Source: Agromyces salentinus (GTDB taxonomy: Bacteria > Actinomycetota > Actinomycetes > Actinomycetales > Microbacteriaceae). From it: a stretch of DNA of 64,000 nt. How positions within the stretch are numbered: position 1 is the first letter of the stretch; each line of letters opens with the position of its first letter. Of this stretch, positions 25,822 through 34,934 are shown piece after piece. A model generated the notes under the pieces. That model was not told where the DNA came from. It made no database searches and worked only from the letters and a program-made list of their open reading frames with translations. The stretch lies in NCBI RefSeq assembly GCF_009749395.1, contig NZ_WBIR01000005.1, positions 248,001-312,000 on the forward strand, read 5' to 3'. Position numbers and translations under genes: made by a program.

Positions 25822-25849
25822 AGCGTAGACCCCGTGACCCTTCGCGCAA
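25822..25849 (-). promoter_or_regulatory. promoter of the YtxH-holin-DUF3618 trio
   Basis: Minus strand: -35 TTGCGC (25849-25844), a 16 bp spacer, -10 TACGCT (25827-25822). The predicted start is about 35 bp before the YtxH ATG. It lies in the hemY/YtxH gap, so the trio is transcribed separately from hemY. Confidence 0.55.
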
Positions 25850-25890
25850 GGGGGTTGCGCCGGGTTGCGCGGGAAAGTATGCCGTTCCGG

Positions 25891-27393
25891 CTATGCGTCG
25901 GCGGCCGGGTTCACGGCGAGGTGCCTGATGCGCGCGGCCGCCTCGACCGCGTGCGGCACGACCGATGCGAGGCCGGTGCCGGCGACCCAGGAGCCCGTGA
26001 CCTCGAGGCCGGGCTCGGCCGCCACGGCCGTCTCGAGCGCCCGGACGCGGTCGCGCTGGCCGATGGTCGCCTGCGACAACGCGTCGCGCCAGCTCGCTCG
26101 GCCGAGCGCGAGCACCGCGTCGTCGCCGAGGTCGACCCCCAGCAGGGCGGATGCGTCGGCGATCGCCCGCGCACGGACCTCGGCCTCGTCGAGGCCGTCG
26201 AGCGGGTTCTGCTCGCCCGCGCGCCCGTAGGACAGGCGCACCACGTGCCGACCGTCGGTGCGGCGCGCGAGCCAGGGCCACTTCGCGGTCGAGTGGGTGA
26301 GCGCCTTGGCCGCGACGCCTGGGGTCCCGGTGGCCACGAGCACGCCGGTTCCACGCGGCGCGGCGTCGAGCGGGGGCGCGTCGAGCACGAGCGTCACGAT
26401 CTCGACGGAGGCCGCGGGCGGGCCGCCCTCGACCTCGGCCCAGCCGTCGACGGCATCGGCCAGCAGCGCCCGCGCCGCGTCGGCGGGAGCGGCGACGATC
26501 GCGAACCTGGCGTCGACGATCAGGTCGGCATCGCCATGCGATGCCGACGCGCGCCATCCGGCGTCGCCACCATCGCCGTCGGCACGCACGAGCGACCCGA
26601 CCGCGGCATCCGTCACCACCTCGGCGCCGAAGCGCTCGAGCTGGGCGAGGAGCGCGTCGACGACCCGATGCATGCCGCCGTCGAGCCCCTGGACGGCCCC
26701 GCCGGCCTTGCGCTCCTCGAGGAGCTGGCCGACCCCGCCCGAGAGCGAGCCCGTGCGGGTCATCGCCTCGTTCAGGCCGGGGGCGACGACGTCGAGGTCG
26801 AGGTCGTCGGGGTTCGTCGAGTAGACCCCGGACGAGATGGGCGCCACCAGCCGGTCGAGCACGAGCTCGCCCATGCGATCGCGGACGAGCCTGCCGAGGC
26901 TGTGCGCGCGACCGATCTTGAGGATCGGCTTGAGACGGTCGAGGTAGGCGCGCGACGCCCCGCTCCACCCGATGATGCGGCGCACGTCGTCGCCGAGCGG
27001 ATTCGCCGGGATCCCGAGCACGCCGGTGCGCGGGAGCGGCGCGGCGTCGAGGCCGGGGGCTCCGCCGCCGTCGCGGCCGCCCTTGCCCCGCGCGGCGGGC
27101 CAGACCAGCCAGGCGCCCGCGGGATTCGGCTGCTCGATCGCGTCGGCGAGGCCGAGGTCGCCGAGGAGCTCGGCGACCGCTCCCCCGCGCGTGGCGAAGG
27201 ACTCGGCGCCCGAATCCAGCGTGAGGCCGGCGAGCTCGATGCGTCCGACGCATCCGCCGGGCGCCTCGCGGCGCTCGAGCACGAGGACGCGGAGCCCGAT
27301 CTTGGCGCATTCGAGCGCGGCGACGAGGCCGGCCACGCCGCCGCCGACCACGACGACGTCGGCCTCGCGATGCTCGGAGACCCGGTCGGTCAT
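25891..27393 (-). CDS. hemY: coproporphyrinogen III oxidase / protoporphyrinogen oxidase (HemY/CgoX type)
   Basis: 500 aa. FAD enzyme. In organisms with HemQ it oxidises coproporphyrinogen III to coproporphyrin III. FAD motif VVVVGGGVAGLVAALECAK near residue 14, then GGCVGRIELAGLTLDSGAES, GLDGGMHRVVDALLA and the C-terminal LEVTGSWVAGTGLASVVPHA block. The ATG at 27393 overlaps the hemE stop as ATGA. The frame is open far upstream as a shadow of hemE. A Gly-rich insert (ARGKGGRDGGGAPG) sits near residue 105. Confidence 0.96.
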   Translation of the reverse strand: MTDRVSEHREADVVVVGGGVAGLVAALECAKIGLRVLVLERREAPGGCVGRIELAGLTLDSGAESFATRGGAVAELLGDLGLADAIEQPNPAGAWLVWPAARGKGGRDGGGAPGLDAAPLPRTGVLGIPANPLGDDVRRIIGWSGASRAYLDRLKPILKIGRAHSLGRLVRDRMGELVLDRLVAPISSGVYSTNPDDLDLDVVAPGLNEAMTRTGSLSGGVGQLLEERKAGGAVQGLDGGMHRVVDALLAQLERFGAEVVTDAAVGSLVRADGDGGDAGWRASASHGDADLIVDARFAIVAAPADAARALLADAVDGWAEVEGGPPAASVEIVTLVLDAPPLDAAPRGTGVLVATGTPGVAAKALTHSTAKWPWLARRTDGRHVVRLSYGRAGEQNPLDGLDEAEVRARAIADASALLGVDLGDDAVLALGRASWRDALSQATIGQRDRVRALETAVAAEPGLEVTGSWVAGTGLASVVPHAVEAAARIRHLAVNPAADA

Positions 27394-28538
27394 GCGCCCG
27401 CCTCGTGCACGAGTTCGACGACGCGGGTGAGCACCGCCGGGTCGGTCTCGGGCGGCACGCCGTGGCCGAGGTTGAACACGTGCGCCGGAGCGGCGGTGCC
27501 GCGGCGCAGCACCTCGCGCACGGCGGACTCGAGCGCCGGCAGCGGTGCGGCGAGGAGCGCGGGATCGAGGTTGCCCTGCAGCGGCACGCCCGCGCCGATG
27601 CGCGCGGCGGCCACGTCGAGCGGCACGCGGTAGTCGACGCCGACCGCATCGACGCCGATGCCGTGCATGGCGCCGAGCAGCTCGCCCGTGCCGACCCCGA
27701 AGTGCACGACCGGGACGGCGCGCGTGACGGGCGAGCCGGCGGAATCGGTCGTCTCGTACTCGAGGCCGTGCACGTGGCTCAGGGCGTTCGCCGAGGCGGG
27801 CGCGACGTGCGTCTCGTAGTCGGCGAGCGAGAGCGCCCCGGCCCACGAGTCGAAGAGCTGTGCGGCGGATGCCCCGGCGAGGACCTGCGCGCGCAGGAAC
27901 CGCCCGGTGAGCTCGGCGGTCCAGTCCATGAGCGCGCGCCACGCCCCCGGGTCGGCGTGCATGAGCGTGCGGGCGGCGAGGTGGTCCTTCGAGGGACCGC
28001 CCTCGGCCAGGTAGGCGGCGAGCGTGAAGGGTGCCCCGGCGAAGCCGATGAGCGGCGTCGCGGTGCCCGATCCGTTGTCGGTGCGGTTCAGCTCGGCGAT
28101 CGTGAGCGCGACCGCCTCGGCGATCGGCGCGGACGCCTCGTCGAGGCGCGCGGGATCGATGGCGGTCAGCTCGGCCACGCCCGCGGCATCCGCATAGCCC
28201 CGGCCGAAGACCGGGCCGCGACCGGGCTGGATCTCGACGTCGACGCCGACGAGCTTCAGCGGCACGACGATGTCGCTGAAGAAGATGCCCGCGTCCACCC
28301 CGTGGCGTCGCACGGGCTGCAGCGTGATCTCGCTCGCCATCGCCGGGTCGAGGCAGGCGTCGAGCATGCGGGTGCCGACCCGCAGCTCGCGGTACTCGGG
28401 CAGCGACCGGCCGGCCTGCCGCATGAACCAGACCGGCGTCGTGTCGGCGCGCTCTCCTCTATATGCACGCACCAGGCGCGAGTCACCCGTGAGGCCGGCG
28501 GAGAGGGGATGCTGCGGAGAGAGGATCACGCGAGCCAT
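27390..28538 (-). CDS. hemE: uroporphyrinogen decarboxylase
   Basis: 382 aa from the ATG at 28538. Decarboxylates the four acetate side chains of uroporphyrinogen III to give coproporphyrinogen III. Signatures: PVWFMRQAGRSLPEYRELR at the N-terminus, GIFFSDIVVPL, GFAGAPFTLAAYL, QLFDSWAGALS, and VPLQGNLDPALL with NLGHGVPPETDP near the end. First gene of the hemE-hemY pair. A 16 bp inverted repeat lies about 30 bp upstream of the start. Confidence 0.98.
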   Translation of the reverse strand: MARVILSPQHPLSAGLTGDSRLVRAYRGERADTTPVWFMRQAGRSLPEYRELRVGTRMLDACLDPAMASEITLQPVRRHGVDAGIFFSDIVVPLKLVGVDVEIQPGRGPVFGRGYADAAGVAELTAIDPARLDEASAPIAEAVALTIAELNRTDNGSGTATPLIGFAGAPFTLAAYLAEGGPSKDHLAARTLMHADPGAWRALMDWTAELTGRFLRAQVLAGASAAQLFDSWAGALSLADYETHVAPASANALSHVHGLEYETTDSAGSPVTRAVPVVHFGVGTGELLGAMHGIGVDAVGVDYRVPLDVAAARIGAGVPLQGNLDPALLAAPLPALESAVREVLRRGTAAPAHVFNLGHGVPPETDPAVLTRVVELVHEAGA

Positions 28539-28918
28539 TGTCCCGCATCGGGCTGGGAGGGGCCGCCGCGGTGGGCGCCGTGGGCGCCGTGCGCACGCGA
28601 GCACGGCGCCCACCGCGCGCTGCTCTTGCGTGGGCGCGCAGCGGGCGGGCGCTTGTCGGCGAGCACGCCGAGGGTCTAAGGTCGGACTCGTTGTGCGCCC
28701 CCCTCGCACGACGACGCGCCGCAGGCGGCGTGCCTCCGTCCCCCCGGAGAAGTTGACGACATGTCCCGGTTCGTGTGTCCCCCACTGTCCCCCTCGCCGA
28801 TGTCCGACCGCGCGATCGACGGCCATGGTGCCGCGCGCTCGCGTTCGTTCGAAGCAGGGCTCTCCGAACCGTGCAGGCGTTCAGCCGCACCCCGCCCCGA
28901 CGCGAGCGGAGCCCGGCG
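28539..28918. other. 380 bp divergent intergenic region between hemE and the PH-like membrane gene
   Basis: It holds a perfect 16 bp inverted repeat (CGCGGTGGGCGCCGTG at 28567-28582 and its complement at 28602-28617) close to the hemE start, a plus-strand promoter candidate at 28653-28682, and a 53-codon frame at 28761-28922 with a GGAG upstream that overlaps the next ATG. The small frame has weak third-position GC and is not called as a gene. Confidence 0.6.
28653..28682 (+). promoter_or_regulatory. promoter candidate for the gene at 28919
   Basis: -35 TTGTCG (28653-28658), an 18 bp spacer, -10 TAAGGT (28677-28682). This would give an untranslated leader of about 230 nt before the ATG at 28919. 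Confidence 0.4.
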
Positions 28919-29668
28919 ATGAGCGACGATTCGCGGCGCAGCACGGCCCCCACCGTGCTCGTCGGCATCGCCGCCGCCCTCGTGGTGGCGGCGCTCATCG
29001 CCGGGTCCCCGATCATCGACGGCCTCGTGGCGCGCCTGCCGGCGGTGCCCTCCAGCGCCAGCGCGTCCGGGGTTGCGATGCTCTGCCTGCTCGCCGTCGG
29101 CATCTGGTGCCTCGCCCTGCTCGCTCGCGGTGCCAGGGTCCGCGCCAGGCGTGCCGCCCTCGCCCGCAGGCATGGCGACGACGTCGTGTGCGCCATCCGC
29201 ACCGGCCCGATGGTGCAGCGGATGAACGAGCTCCGGCGCGAGGGCGCGAAGCCGCTCCGTCTCGGTCGCCGCTACTCGATCGTGGCCGACGAGGCCGGCA
29301 TCACCCTCTGGGACGGCGGCCGGAGGCCCCGACGCGTCGACAGCTACCCCTGGCGCGAGGTCCGCAACATCCGGGCCGACGCGATGGTCGCGGGCACCCA
29401 GGTGCTCGCCGTGCTCGTGCTGCGGGTGCGGCGCCACAAGAACAGCGTCGAGGTGCCCGTCGTGCTCGCCTCGGAACGGCCGGGTCGGTACGCGATGTCG
29501 GATGCCGCGTTCTTCGCCGTCGTCCGCGACTGGAAGGCCAAGCACCGCACGGCCCTCGCGGCCGAGGGCCTCGAGGTGCCGCCGCTGACCGCGCCGATCC
29601 CCGTGATCACGGCCGCGATGGCCCGCGAGGACGCCGAGGCGCGAGCCCTCGCACTCGCAGCCCGGTAG
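28919..29668 (+). CDS. membrane protein with PH-like cytosolic domain, hypothetical
   Basis: 249 aa from the ATG at 28919, with GGAG seven bases upstream. Two hydrophobic helices (TVLVGIAAALVVAALIAGSP and GVAMLCLLAVGIWCLALLA) are followed by a basic loop and a beta-rich domain: RYSIVADEAGITLWDGGRRP, SYPWREVRNIRAD and TQVLAVLVLRVRRHKNSVEV. This resembles the PH-like domains of actinobacterial YdbS-type proteins. An Ala-rich helix ends the protein. It sits between the divergent hemE and the co-directional hemA, 72 bp before hemA. No enzymatic motif is visible. Confidence 0.82.
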   Translation: MSDDSRRSTAPTVLVGIAAALVVAALIAGSPIIDGLVARLPAVPSSASASGVAMLCLLAVGIWCLALLARGARVRARRAALARRHGDDVVCAIRTGPMVQRMNELRREGAKPLRLGRRYSIVADEAGITLWDGGRRPRRVDSYPWREVRNIRADAMVAGTQVLAVLVLRVRRHKNSVEVPVVLASERPGRYAMSDAAFFAVVRDWKAKHRTALAAEGLEVPPLTAPIPVITAAMAREDAEARALALAAR

Positions 29669-29728
29669 TCGCGATGCCGCCGTGCACCCTCAGTGCCAAC
29701 GCTGATCAGGCGACCAGCTGACGGCGGG

Positions 29729-29741
29729 TAGAATCTCTCCG
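29729..29741 (+). promoter_or_regulatory. leaderless promoter of hemA
   Basis: TAGAAT at 29729-29734, six bases, then the GTG start of hemA at 29741. There is no ribosome site. The -35 region is not recognisable. Confidence 0.65.
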
Positions 29742-31120
29742 TGCTCATCTGCTTCTCCGCGAGTCACAAGAACGCCGGGTTCGACATGCTCGAGCGTCTT
29801 TCGGCGAACGCGAACCAAGCGGCACCGCGCATCCTCGAAGGCCATGACGCCGTGAAGGGCGCCGTGGTCGTCGCCACCTGCAACCGCTTCGAGGCGTACC
29901 TCGACCTCGACGCCGCCGACGGCTCGTCGCCGGTCGAGGTCGTGCACGAGGCGGTCCGCGCCGTCGGCACGGTCGCCGGGCTCGACGCGGCCGAACTCCG
30001 CCAGACCTTCGGCTTCGTGCACGGCAACGCCGTCGCCGCCCACCTCTTCTCGGTCGCATCCGGTCTCGAGTCCGTCGTCGTCGGCGAGGGCGAGATCGCC
30101 GGCCAGGTCCGCCGCTCGCTCGACCGCGCCCGCACCGAGGGCACGACGACCCCCGAGCTCGAGCGGCTCTTCCAGCGGGCGTCGCAGACCTCGCGGCGCG
30201 TCAAGAACGAGACCGAGCTCGGCGGCGAGGGCCGCTCGCTCGTGCGCCTCGCCCTCGACCTCGCCGAGAGTCGCGTCACCGACTGGGCGCAGGCCAGCGT
30301 GCTCCTCGTGGGCACCGGCCGCTTCGCGGGCGCCTCGCTGGCCGCCCTCCGCGACCGGGGCGTCACCGACGTCGTCGTGTACTCGCCCTCGGGTCGTGCC
30401 GGCAAGTTCGCCGCGGGCCACGGCATCGAGGCCGTCTCGACCGACGACTACGCCCGCGTCGCGGCATCCGTCGACCTCATCGTCACGTGCACCACCGCCG
30501 ACCGTCAGGTCGTCGACCGCGGCCTGCTGCTGTCGGGGCGCGAGTCGCTCGCCGCCGCGGCCGCCCTGCCCACGATCGGGCTCGTGGCCGAACCGGCGCA
30601 GGTCGACCGCCGCCAGCTCGTGATCGACCTCGGCCTTCCGCGCAATGTCGCCCCCGACGTGCTCGAGGTGGCCGGCGTCGAACTGCTCGACCTCGAGACC
30701 ATCAAGGTCCACGCGCCCCTCGAGGAGTTCGCGGCCACCGACTCCGCCCGCGCCATCGTCATGCGCGATGCCCGCGCGTTCGGCGACTCCGGCGAAGAGC
30801 AGCGGCTCGCGCCGGCCGTCGTCGCCCTGCGGAAGCACGTCTTCGACATCCTCGACGCCGAGATCGCGCGCGCCGCCTCGCGCGGCGACGACGACGGTCG
30901 CACCGAGGCGGCGCTGCGCCACATGGCGGGAGTCCTCCTGCACACCCCGATGGTGCGCTCGCGCGAACTCGCCCGCTCCGGCGACCAGCAGTCCTGGATC
31001 GACGGCCTCGAGGCCATCTTCGGCATCGCGCCTGCCGCCGAAGCCGCCGGATCGATCGGTTCCGGTGCAGCATCCGCCGATGCCGACGAGGCGTCGGGCC
31101 CGGCGCGCTCGGCCGGCTGA
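29741..31120 (+). CDS. hemA: glutamyl-tRNA reductase
   Basis: 459 aa. Reduces glutamyl-tRNA to glutamate-1-semialdehyde, the entry step and usual control point of the C5 haem route. The catalytic Cys is C47 in VATCNRFEAY. GLESVVVGEGEIAGQVRRSL, QTSRRVKNETELGG and the NADPH-binding VLLVGTGRFAG follow. The C-terminus has an Ala/Asp-rich extension of about 35 residues. The GTG start directly follows a -10 element, so the mRNA should be leaderless. It is the only haem gene here on the plus strand. Confidence 0.98.
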   Translation: MLICFSASHKNAGFDMLERLSANANQAAPRILEGHDAVKGAVVVATCNRFEAYLDLDAADGSSPVEVVHEAVRAVGTVAGLDAAELRQTFGFVHGNAVAAHLFSVASGLESVVVGEGEIAGQVRRSLDRARTEGTTTPELERLFQRASQTSRRVKNETELGGEGRSLVRLALDLAESRVTDWAQASVLLVGTGRFAGASLAALRDRGVTDVVVYSPSGRAGKFAAGHGIEAVSTDDYARVAASVDLIVTCTTADRQVVDRGLLLSGRESLAAAAALPTIGLVAEPAQVDRRQLVIDLGLPRNVAPDVLEVAGVELLDLETIKVHAPLEEFAATDSARAIVMRDARAFGDSGEEQRLAPAVVALRKHVFDILDAEIARAASRGDDDGRTEAALRHMAGVLLHTPMVRSRELARSGDQQSWIDGLEAIFGIAPAAEAAGSIGSGAASADADEASGPARSAG

Positions 31121-31155
31121 CGACTCACCCGGAGCGTCGTGTCGCCCGGCCGCGA

Positions 31156-31170
31156 TAGCGTCGAAGCATG
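31156..31170 (+). promoter_or_regulatory. leaderless promoter of the GNAT gene
   Basis: TAGCGT at 31156-31161, six bases, then ATG at 31168. No Shine-Dalgarno is present. Confidence 0.6.
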
Positions 31171-31896
31171 ACCGACGCGACGCCCCGCTTCGACGGGCCA
31201 CCGCAGCTCGCCCTGCCGTTCGACCTCGTCGATCCCCCATTCGCCCCGATCACGACCGATCGCCTGGACCTGCGACCGCTCGAGGCATCCGACGCCGACG
31301 ACGTGTGGGAGTACCAGCGCCTGCCGGAGGTGCTGCGCTACATCCCCTGGCCCGAGCGCACGTACGCCGAGGGCCTCGAGCACACCGCGAAGCGCGCCGG
31401 GCTGCATCGGCTCGAGCACGACGGCGACGCGATCATCTTCGCGATCCACCTCATCGGCGAGCCGCGCGTCACGCCGGCCGAGAGGGCGGCACGGACCGCG
31501 GGCCCGACGCGTGCGACGGGCGGGGCGGATGCGACGGGTGCGGATGCCGCCGGCTGGCGCGTCATCGGCGACGTGATGCTGCGCGCCGACCGGGTGGAGC
31601 ACGGCCAGCTCGAGATCGGGTGGGTCATGCACCCCGACTTCCAGGGGCGGGGATTCGCCTACGAGGCGGCGTCCGCGGTCATGGAGGTGGCGTTCGGCAC
31701 CCTGCGCGCGCACCGCGTCCACGCGCTGCTCGACGCCCGCAACGCGGCATCCGCCGGACTCTGCGAGCGGCTCGGCATGCGGCGCGAGGCGACGATCCTC
31801 GAGGAGGAGTACAACGACGGCGAGTGGCAGGACACCGCGATGTACGGGATCCTCCGACGCGAGTGGGCGGCTCGGCGGGCGACGCCTGCTCGGTAG
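31168..31896 (+). CDS. GNAT-family N-acetyltransferase (RimJ/RimL-like)
   Basis: 242 aa. Starts with the RimJ/L-type opening ITTDRLDLRPLEASDADDVW. The acetyl-CoA loop lies in HPDFQGRGFAYEAASAVMEV, and ALLDARNAASAGLCERLGM with the C-terminal strand follows. A Thr/Ala/Gly-rich insert (about residues 105-130) is unusual and absent from typical RimJ proteins. The acceptor may be a protein N-terminus or a small molecule. The sequence does not decide. The transcript is probably leaderless. Confidence 0.9.
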   Translation: MTDATPRFDGPPQLALPFDLVDPPFAPITTDRLDLRPLEASDADDVWEYQRLPEVLRYIPWPERTYAEGLEHTAKRAGLHRLEHDGDAIIFAIHLIGEPRVTPAERAARTAGPTRATGGADATGADAAGWRVIGDVMLRADRVEHGQLEIGWVMHPDFQGRGFAYEAASAVMEVAFGTLRAHRVHALLDARNAASAGLCERLGMRREATILEEEYNDGEWQDTAMYGILRREWAARRATPAR

Positions 31897-31972
31897 CCGA
31901 CGCGGCGAGCGGGGGGCTCCGCGCGCTCAGTCGCCGCGTCGTGGCGAGCCGCGCTGACACCGGCCTCGCCGG

Positions 31973-31993
31973 TTATCCACAGGTTCATCCACA
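31973..31993. promoter_or_regulatory. consensus DnaA box with a second near-match
   Basis: TTATCCACA at 31973-31981 is a perfect DnaA box. TCATCCACA at 31985-31993 differs at one base and lies 12 bp on, in the same direction. Both sit between convergent genes. Confidence 0.5.
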
Positions 31994-31994
31994 C

Positions 31995-32034
31995 CTGAGG
32001 AACTCCCAGACGGCATGCGCCGGGAGTTCCTCAG
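31995..32034. terminator. perfect 13 bp hairpin between GNAT gene and glyS
   Basis: CTGAGGAACTCCC (31995-32007), a 14-base loop, then GGGAGTTCCTCAG (32022-32034). It lies 21 bp past the glyS stop and about 100 bp past the GNAT stop, so it could terminate either. There is no T-run on either side. Confidence 0.6.
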
Positions 32035-32055
32035 GGCAGGACGGCTCGGGGGCCC

Positions 32056-33441
32056 TCAGGCTCCGACGAGGCGAGCGCCGAGGTAGGCCTGCAGCTCGGA
32101 GAGCGGCACGCGCTCCTGCGCCATGGTGTCGCGCTCGCGCACGGTCACGGCATCGTCGTCGAGCGAGTCGAAGTCGACCGTGATGGCGAACGGCGTGCCG
32201 ATCTCGTCCTGGCGGCGATAGCGGCGGCCGATGGCGCCGGCGTCGTCGAAGTCGACGTTCCAGTTCTTGCGCAGGTTCGCGGCGACCTCGCGGGCGAGGG
32301 GCGAGAGCTTCTCGTTGCGCGAGAGGGGCAGCACGGCCACCTTCACCGGTGCGAGGCGCGGGTCGAGGCGCAGGACGGTGCGGCTGTCGACGCCGCCCTT
32401 CGCGTTCGGCACCTCCTCGACGTGGTACGCGTCGACGAGGAACGCCATGAGCGAGCGCGTCAGACCGGCCGCCGGCTCGATGACGTAGGGGGTCCAGCGC
32501 TCGTTCTTGGACTGGTCGAAGAACGAGAGGTCCTTGCCGGAGTGCTTCGTGTGGGTCGACAGGTCGAAGTCGGTGCGGTTGGCGACGCCCTCGAGCTCGC
32601 CCCACTCGCCGCCCGTGAACCCGAAGCGGTACTCGATGTCCACGGTGCGCTTGGAGTAGTGCGACAGCTTCTCGGGCGCGTGCTCGAAGCGGCGGATGTT
32701 CTCGGGATCGATGCCGAGGTCGACGTACCAGTTCCAGCGCTGGTCGAGCCAGTACTCGAACCACTCCTCGTCGGTGCCCGGCTCGACGAAGAACTCCATC
32801 TCCATCTGCTCGAACTCGCGGGTGCGGAAGATGAAGTTGCCCGGCGTGATCTCGTTGCGGAAGCTCTTGCCGATCTGGCCGATGCCGAACGGCGGCTTCA
32901 TGCGCGCGGCCTGCAGCACGTTCGCGAAGTTCACGAAGATGCCCTGCGCGGTCTCGGGGCGCAGGTAGTGCAGCCCCGACTCGTCGTCGAGCACGCCGAG
33001 ATAGGTCTTCAGGAGGCCCGAGAACGCGCGGGGCTCGGTCCACTGGCCACGGGTGCCGCAGTTCGTGCAGACGATGTCGGCGAGGCCGTTCTCGGGAGCC
33101 CGGCCCTTCTTCGCCTCGTAGGCCTCGATCAGGTGGTCCTCGCGGTACCGCTTGTGGCAGTGGAGGCACTCGATGAGCGGGTCGGTGAAGACGTCGACGT
33201 GCCCGGATGCCTCCCACACGGCCTTCGGCAGGATGACGCTCGAGTCCAGGCCGACGACGTCGTCGCGGCTCTGCACCATGTAGCGCCACCACTGGCGCTT
33301 GATGTTCTCCTTGAGCTCGACGCCGAGGGGGCCGTAGTCCCATGCGGAGCGGGATCCACCGTAGATCTCGCCCGCCTGGAAGACGAAGCCCCGGTGCTGA
33401 GCGAGGGCGATGACGGATTCGAGACGGCTGGCAGCGGCCAC
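32056..33441 (-). CDS. glyS: glycine--tRNA ligase
   Basis: 461 aa, the homodimeric class II form of bacteria with an alpha2 enzyme. It opens with [20 protein letters not shown], contains the motif [18 protein letters not shown], Cys pairs CLHCHKRY and CTNCGTRG (a possible zinc site), motif 2 [19 protein letters not shown] and the motif 3 region [14 protein letters not shown]. The GTG start has GGAG five bases upstream. It stands alone, divergent from the hydrolase gene. Confidence 0.98.
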   Translation of the reverse strand: MAAASRLESVIALAQHRGFVFQAGEIYGGSRSAWDYGPLGVELKENIKRQWWRYMVQSRDDVVGLDSSVILPKAVWEASGHVDVFTDPLIECLHCHKRYREDHLIEAYEAKKGRAPENGLADIVCTNCGTRGQWTEPRAFSGLLKTYLGVLDDESGLHYLRPETAQGIFVNFANVLQAARMKPPFGIGQIGKSFRNEITPGNFIFRTREFEQMEMEFFVEPGTDEEWFEYWLDQRWNWYVDLGIDPENIRRFEHAPEKLSHYSKRTVDIEYRFGFTGGEWGELEGVANRTDFDLSTHTKHSGKDLSFFDQSKNERWTPYVIEPAAGLTRSLMAFLVDAYHVEEVPNAKGGVDSRTVLRLDPRLAPVKVAVLPLSRNEKLSPLAREVAANLRKNWNVDFDDAGAIGRRYRRQDEIGTPFAITVDFDSLDDDAVTVRERDTMAQERVPLSELQAYLGARLVGA

Positions 33442-33497
33442 GGTGGCTCCAATGGTCGAGAGTTCGGGCCGATCGGCCCGGAAGAAACGGTGCCACC

Positions 33498-33503
33498 ATC
33501 CTA
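33498..33503 (-). promoter_or_regulatory. candidate -10 of glyS
   Basis: Minus strand TAGGAT, about 57 bp before the GTG, flanked by the short inverted repeat GCCACC/GGTGGC (33492-33509). The -35 is not clear. Confidence 0.4.
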
Positions 33504-33608
33504 CGGTGGCCCGTCGGCCGCGACATCCGCTCGGGGTCCGTCGCTCCGGCTGACCGGAGCCGCCGGGCGGTACGCTGTGGCCATCGTCGGGCGGGGGCAG
33601 GGGGACGC

Positions 33609-34934
33609 ATGCCGGATGCAGTGCTCGACCTGGTGATCGTCGACGGCCCCGCGCTCACCACCGTCTACGTGATCGCGGCCGTGCTCTTCGTCTACCTCCT
33701 CGGGCGCGAGGCATCCGCTCGCTGGGTGCTGACGGCGATCGTCGTGCTGCTCGTCGGCGCCATGATCGGCGGCGGCGTGCTCTGGTTCGCCGTGTACATC
33801 CTCGATCTCTTCGGCGGCCCGGTCGTCGAGCAGGTCTGGCTGTGGGTGCCGGGCGCGTTCGCGGCCAGCCTGCTCGCGATCTGGAACCTCTGGCGCTCCC
33901 GGTGGTGGCGCAAGCTCATCGCGCTCCTCTCGATCCCGGTCTTCGTGCTCACGGCGGTGCTCGGCATCAACGCCGCCTACGGCATCGACCGCACCGTGGC
34001 CAACCTGCTCGGCGTCTCGACGGCGCAGAAGGGGGACATCCGCGATCCGAACATCGATCCGCCGCCGCCCGATCCGGCCGAGCCGCTGTACACGACCTGG
34101 ACGGCGCCCGAGGGCATGCCCGACACGGGCGAGGTCGGCACGCCGGACCCGCCCGTGCCGAACACCGCCTCCGGTTTCCCGGCCCGCGCGGCGGAGTACT
34201 ACCTTCCGCCGGCCGCCCTCGTTGAGAACCCTCCGCGGCTCCCACTCGTGATCATGATGATGGGCCAGCCCGGCGACCCCGACGCGAGCTGGATCGCCGA
34301 GGTGCTCGACAAGCACGCCGCCGACCACGACGGCCTCGCGCCGATCGCGATCGTCGTCGACCAACTGAGCGACCCCACGGTCGACCCGCTCTGCCTCGAC
34401 ACGGATCTCGGCAAGGCCGAGACCTACGTCATGCAGGACGTCGTGCCGTGGGCGAAGCTGCACCTGAACGTGCTCCAGGGGCCGCAGTTCACGACGGTGG
34501 CCGGCTATTCGAACGGCGGCGGCTGCGCGGCGTACTTCGGCGCGAAGTACCCCGAGACGTTCGGCAACATCCTCGCGATCGCCCCGACGGAGTACGCGGG
34601 CGTCGAGCATGCAGCAGACGTGCTCGCCTCGGTCTTCGGCGGGGACCAGGCGGCGTACGACGCGGTGAAGCCCGAGGCGATCATGGCCGCCAAGGCGCCG
34701 TACGCCGACTCGACGGCGATCTTCGCCGTCGGCGAGGCCGACCGCGAGTTCGCACCCGGCACCGAACGCCTGGCGGATGCCGCGCGCGCGGCCGGCATGA
34801 ACATCACCTACTACGAGGTGCCAGGCGGCGACCACGGCGTGAGCGGCCTGGTCGGGGGGCTCGAGGAGGGCTTCACGCTCCTGTATCCGCGGCTCGGGCT
34901 CGCCGCACCGGCGACGGCGGAGGAGGGCCGATGA
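33609..34934 (+). CDS. membrane-anchored alpha/beta-hydrolase (esterase-like)
   Basis: 441 aa. Four membrane helices in residues 1-120 ([36 protein letters not shown], an Ala-rich helix, [17 protein letters not shown]) are followed by an extracytoplasmic Pro-rich linker and an esterase-D/mycolyltransferase-like hydrolase. The nucleophile elbow is GYSNGGG, an acidic residue lies in AVGEADREF and the His is in VPGGDHGVS. The ribosome site is GGGGGAC. It overlaps the MprF-like gene by ATGA. In Corynebacterium glutamicum an esterase-like protein is encoded with the alanyl-diacylglycerol synthase and needed for its product, so a similar partnership is plausible here. Confidence 0.88.
   Translation: MPDAVLDLVIVDGPALTTVYVIAAVLFVYLLGREASARWVLTAIVVLLVGAMIGGGVLWFAVYILDLFGGPVVEQVWLWVPGAFAASLLAIWNLWRSRWWRKLIALLSIPVFVLTAVLGINAAYGIDRTVANLLGVSTAQKGDIRDPNIDPPPPDPAEPLYTTWTAPEGMPDTGEVGTPDPPVPNTASGFPARAAEYYLPPAALVENPPRLPLVIMMMGQPGDPDASWIAEVLDKHAADHDGLAPIAIVVDQLSDPTVDPLCLDTDLGKAETYVMQDVVPWAKLHLNVLQGPQFTTVAGYSNGGGCAAYFGAKYPETFGNILAIAPTEYAGVEHAADVLASVFGGDQAAYDAVKPEAIMAAKAPYADSTAIFAVGEADREFAPGTERLADAARAAGMNITYYEVPGGDHGVSGLVGGLEEGFTLLYPRLGLAAPATAEEGR

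Noticed and set aside
28761-28922. 53-codon frame upstream of the membrane gene at 28919
   Set aside because: Low third-position GC and no recognisable sequence; kept only as an observation.
31973-31993. DnaA boxes as the replication origin
   Set aside because: Only one perfect and one near-match box, no AT-rich unwinding element, and no dnaA, dnaN or rpmH genes.
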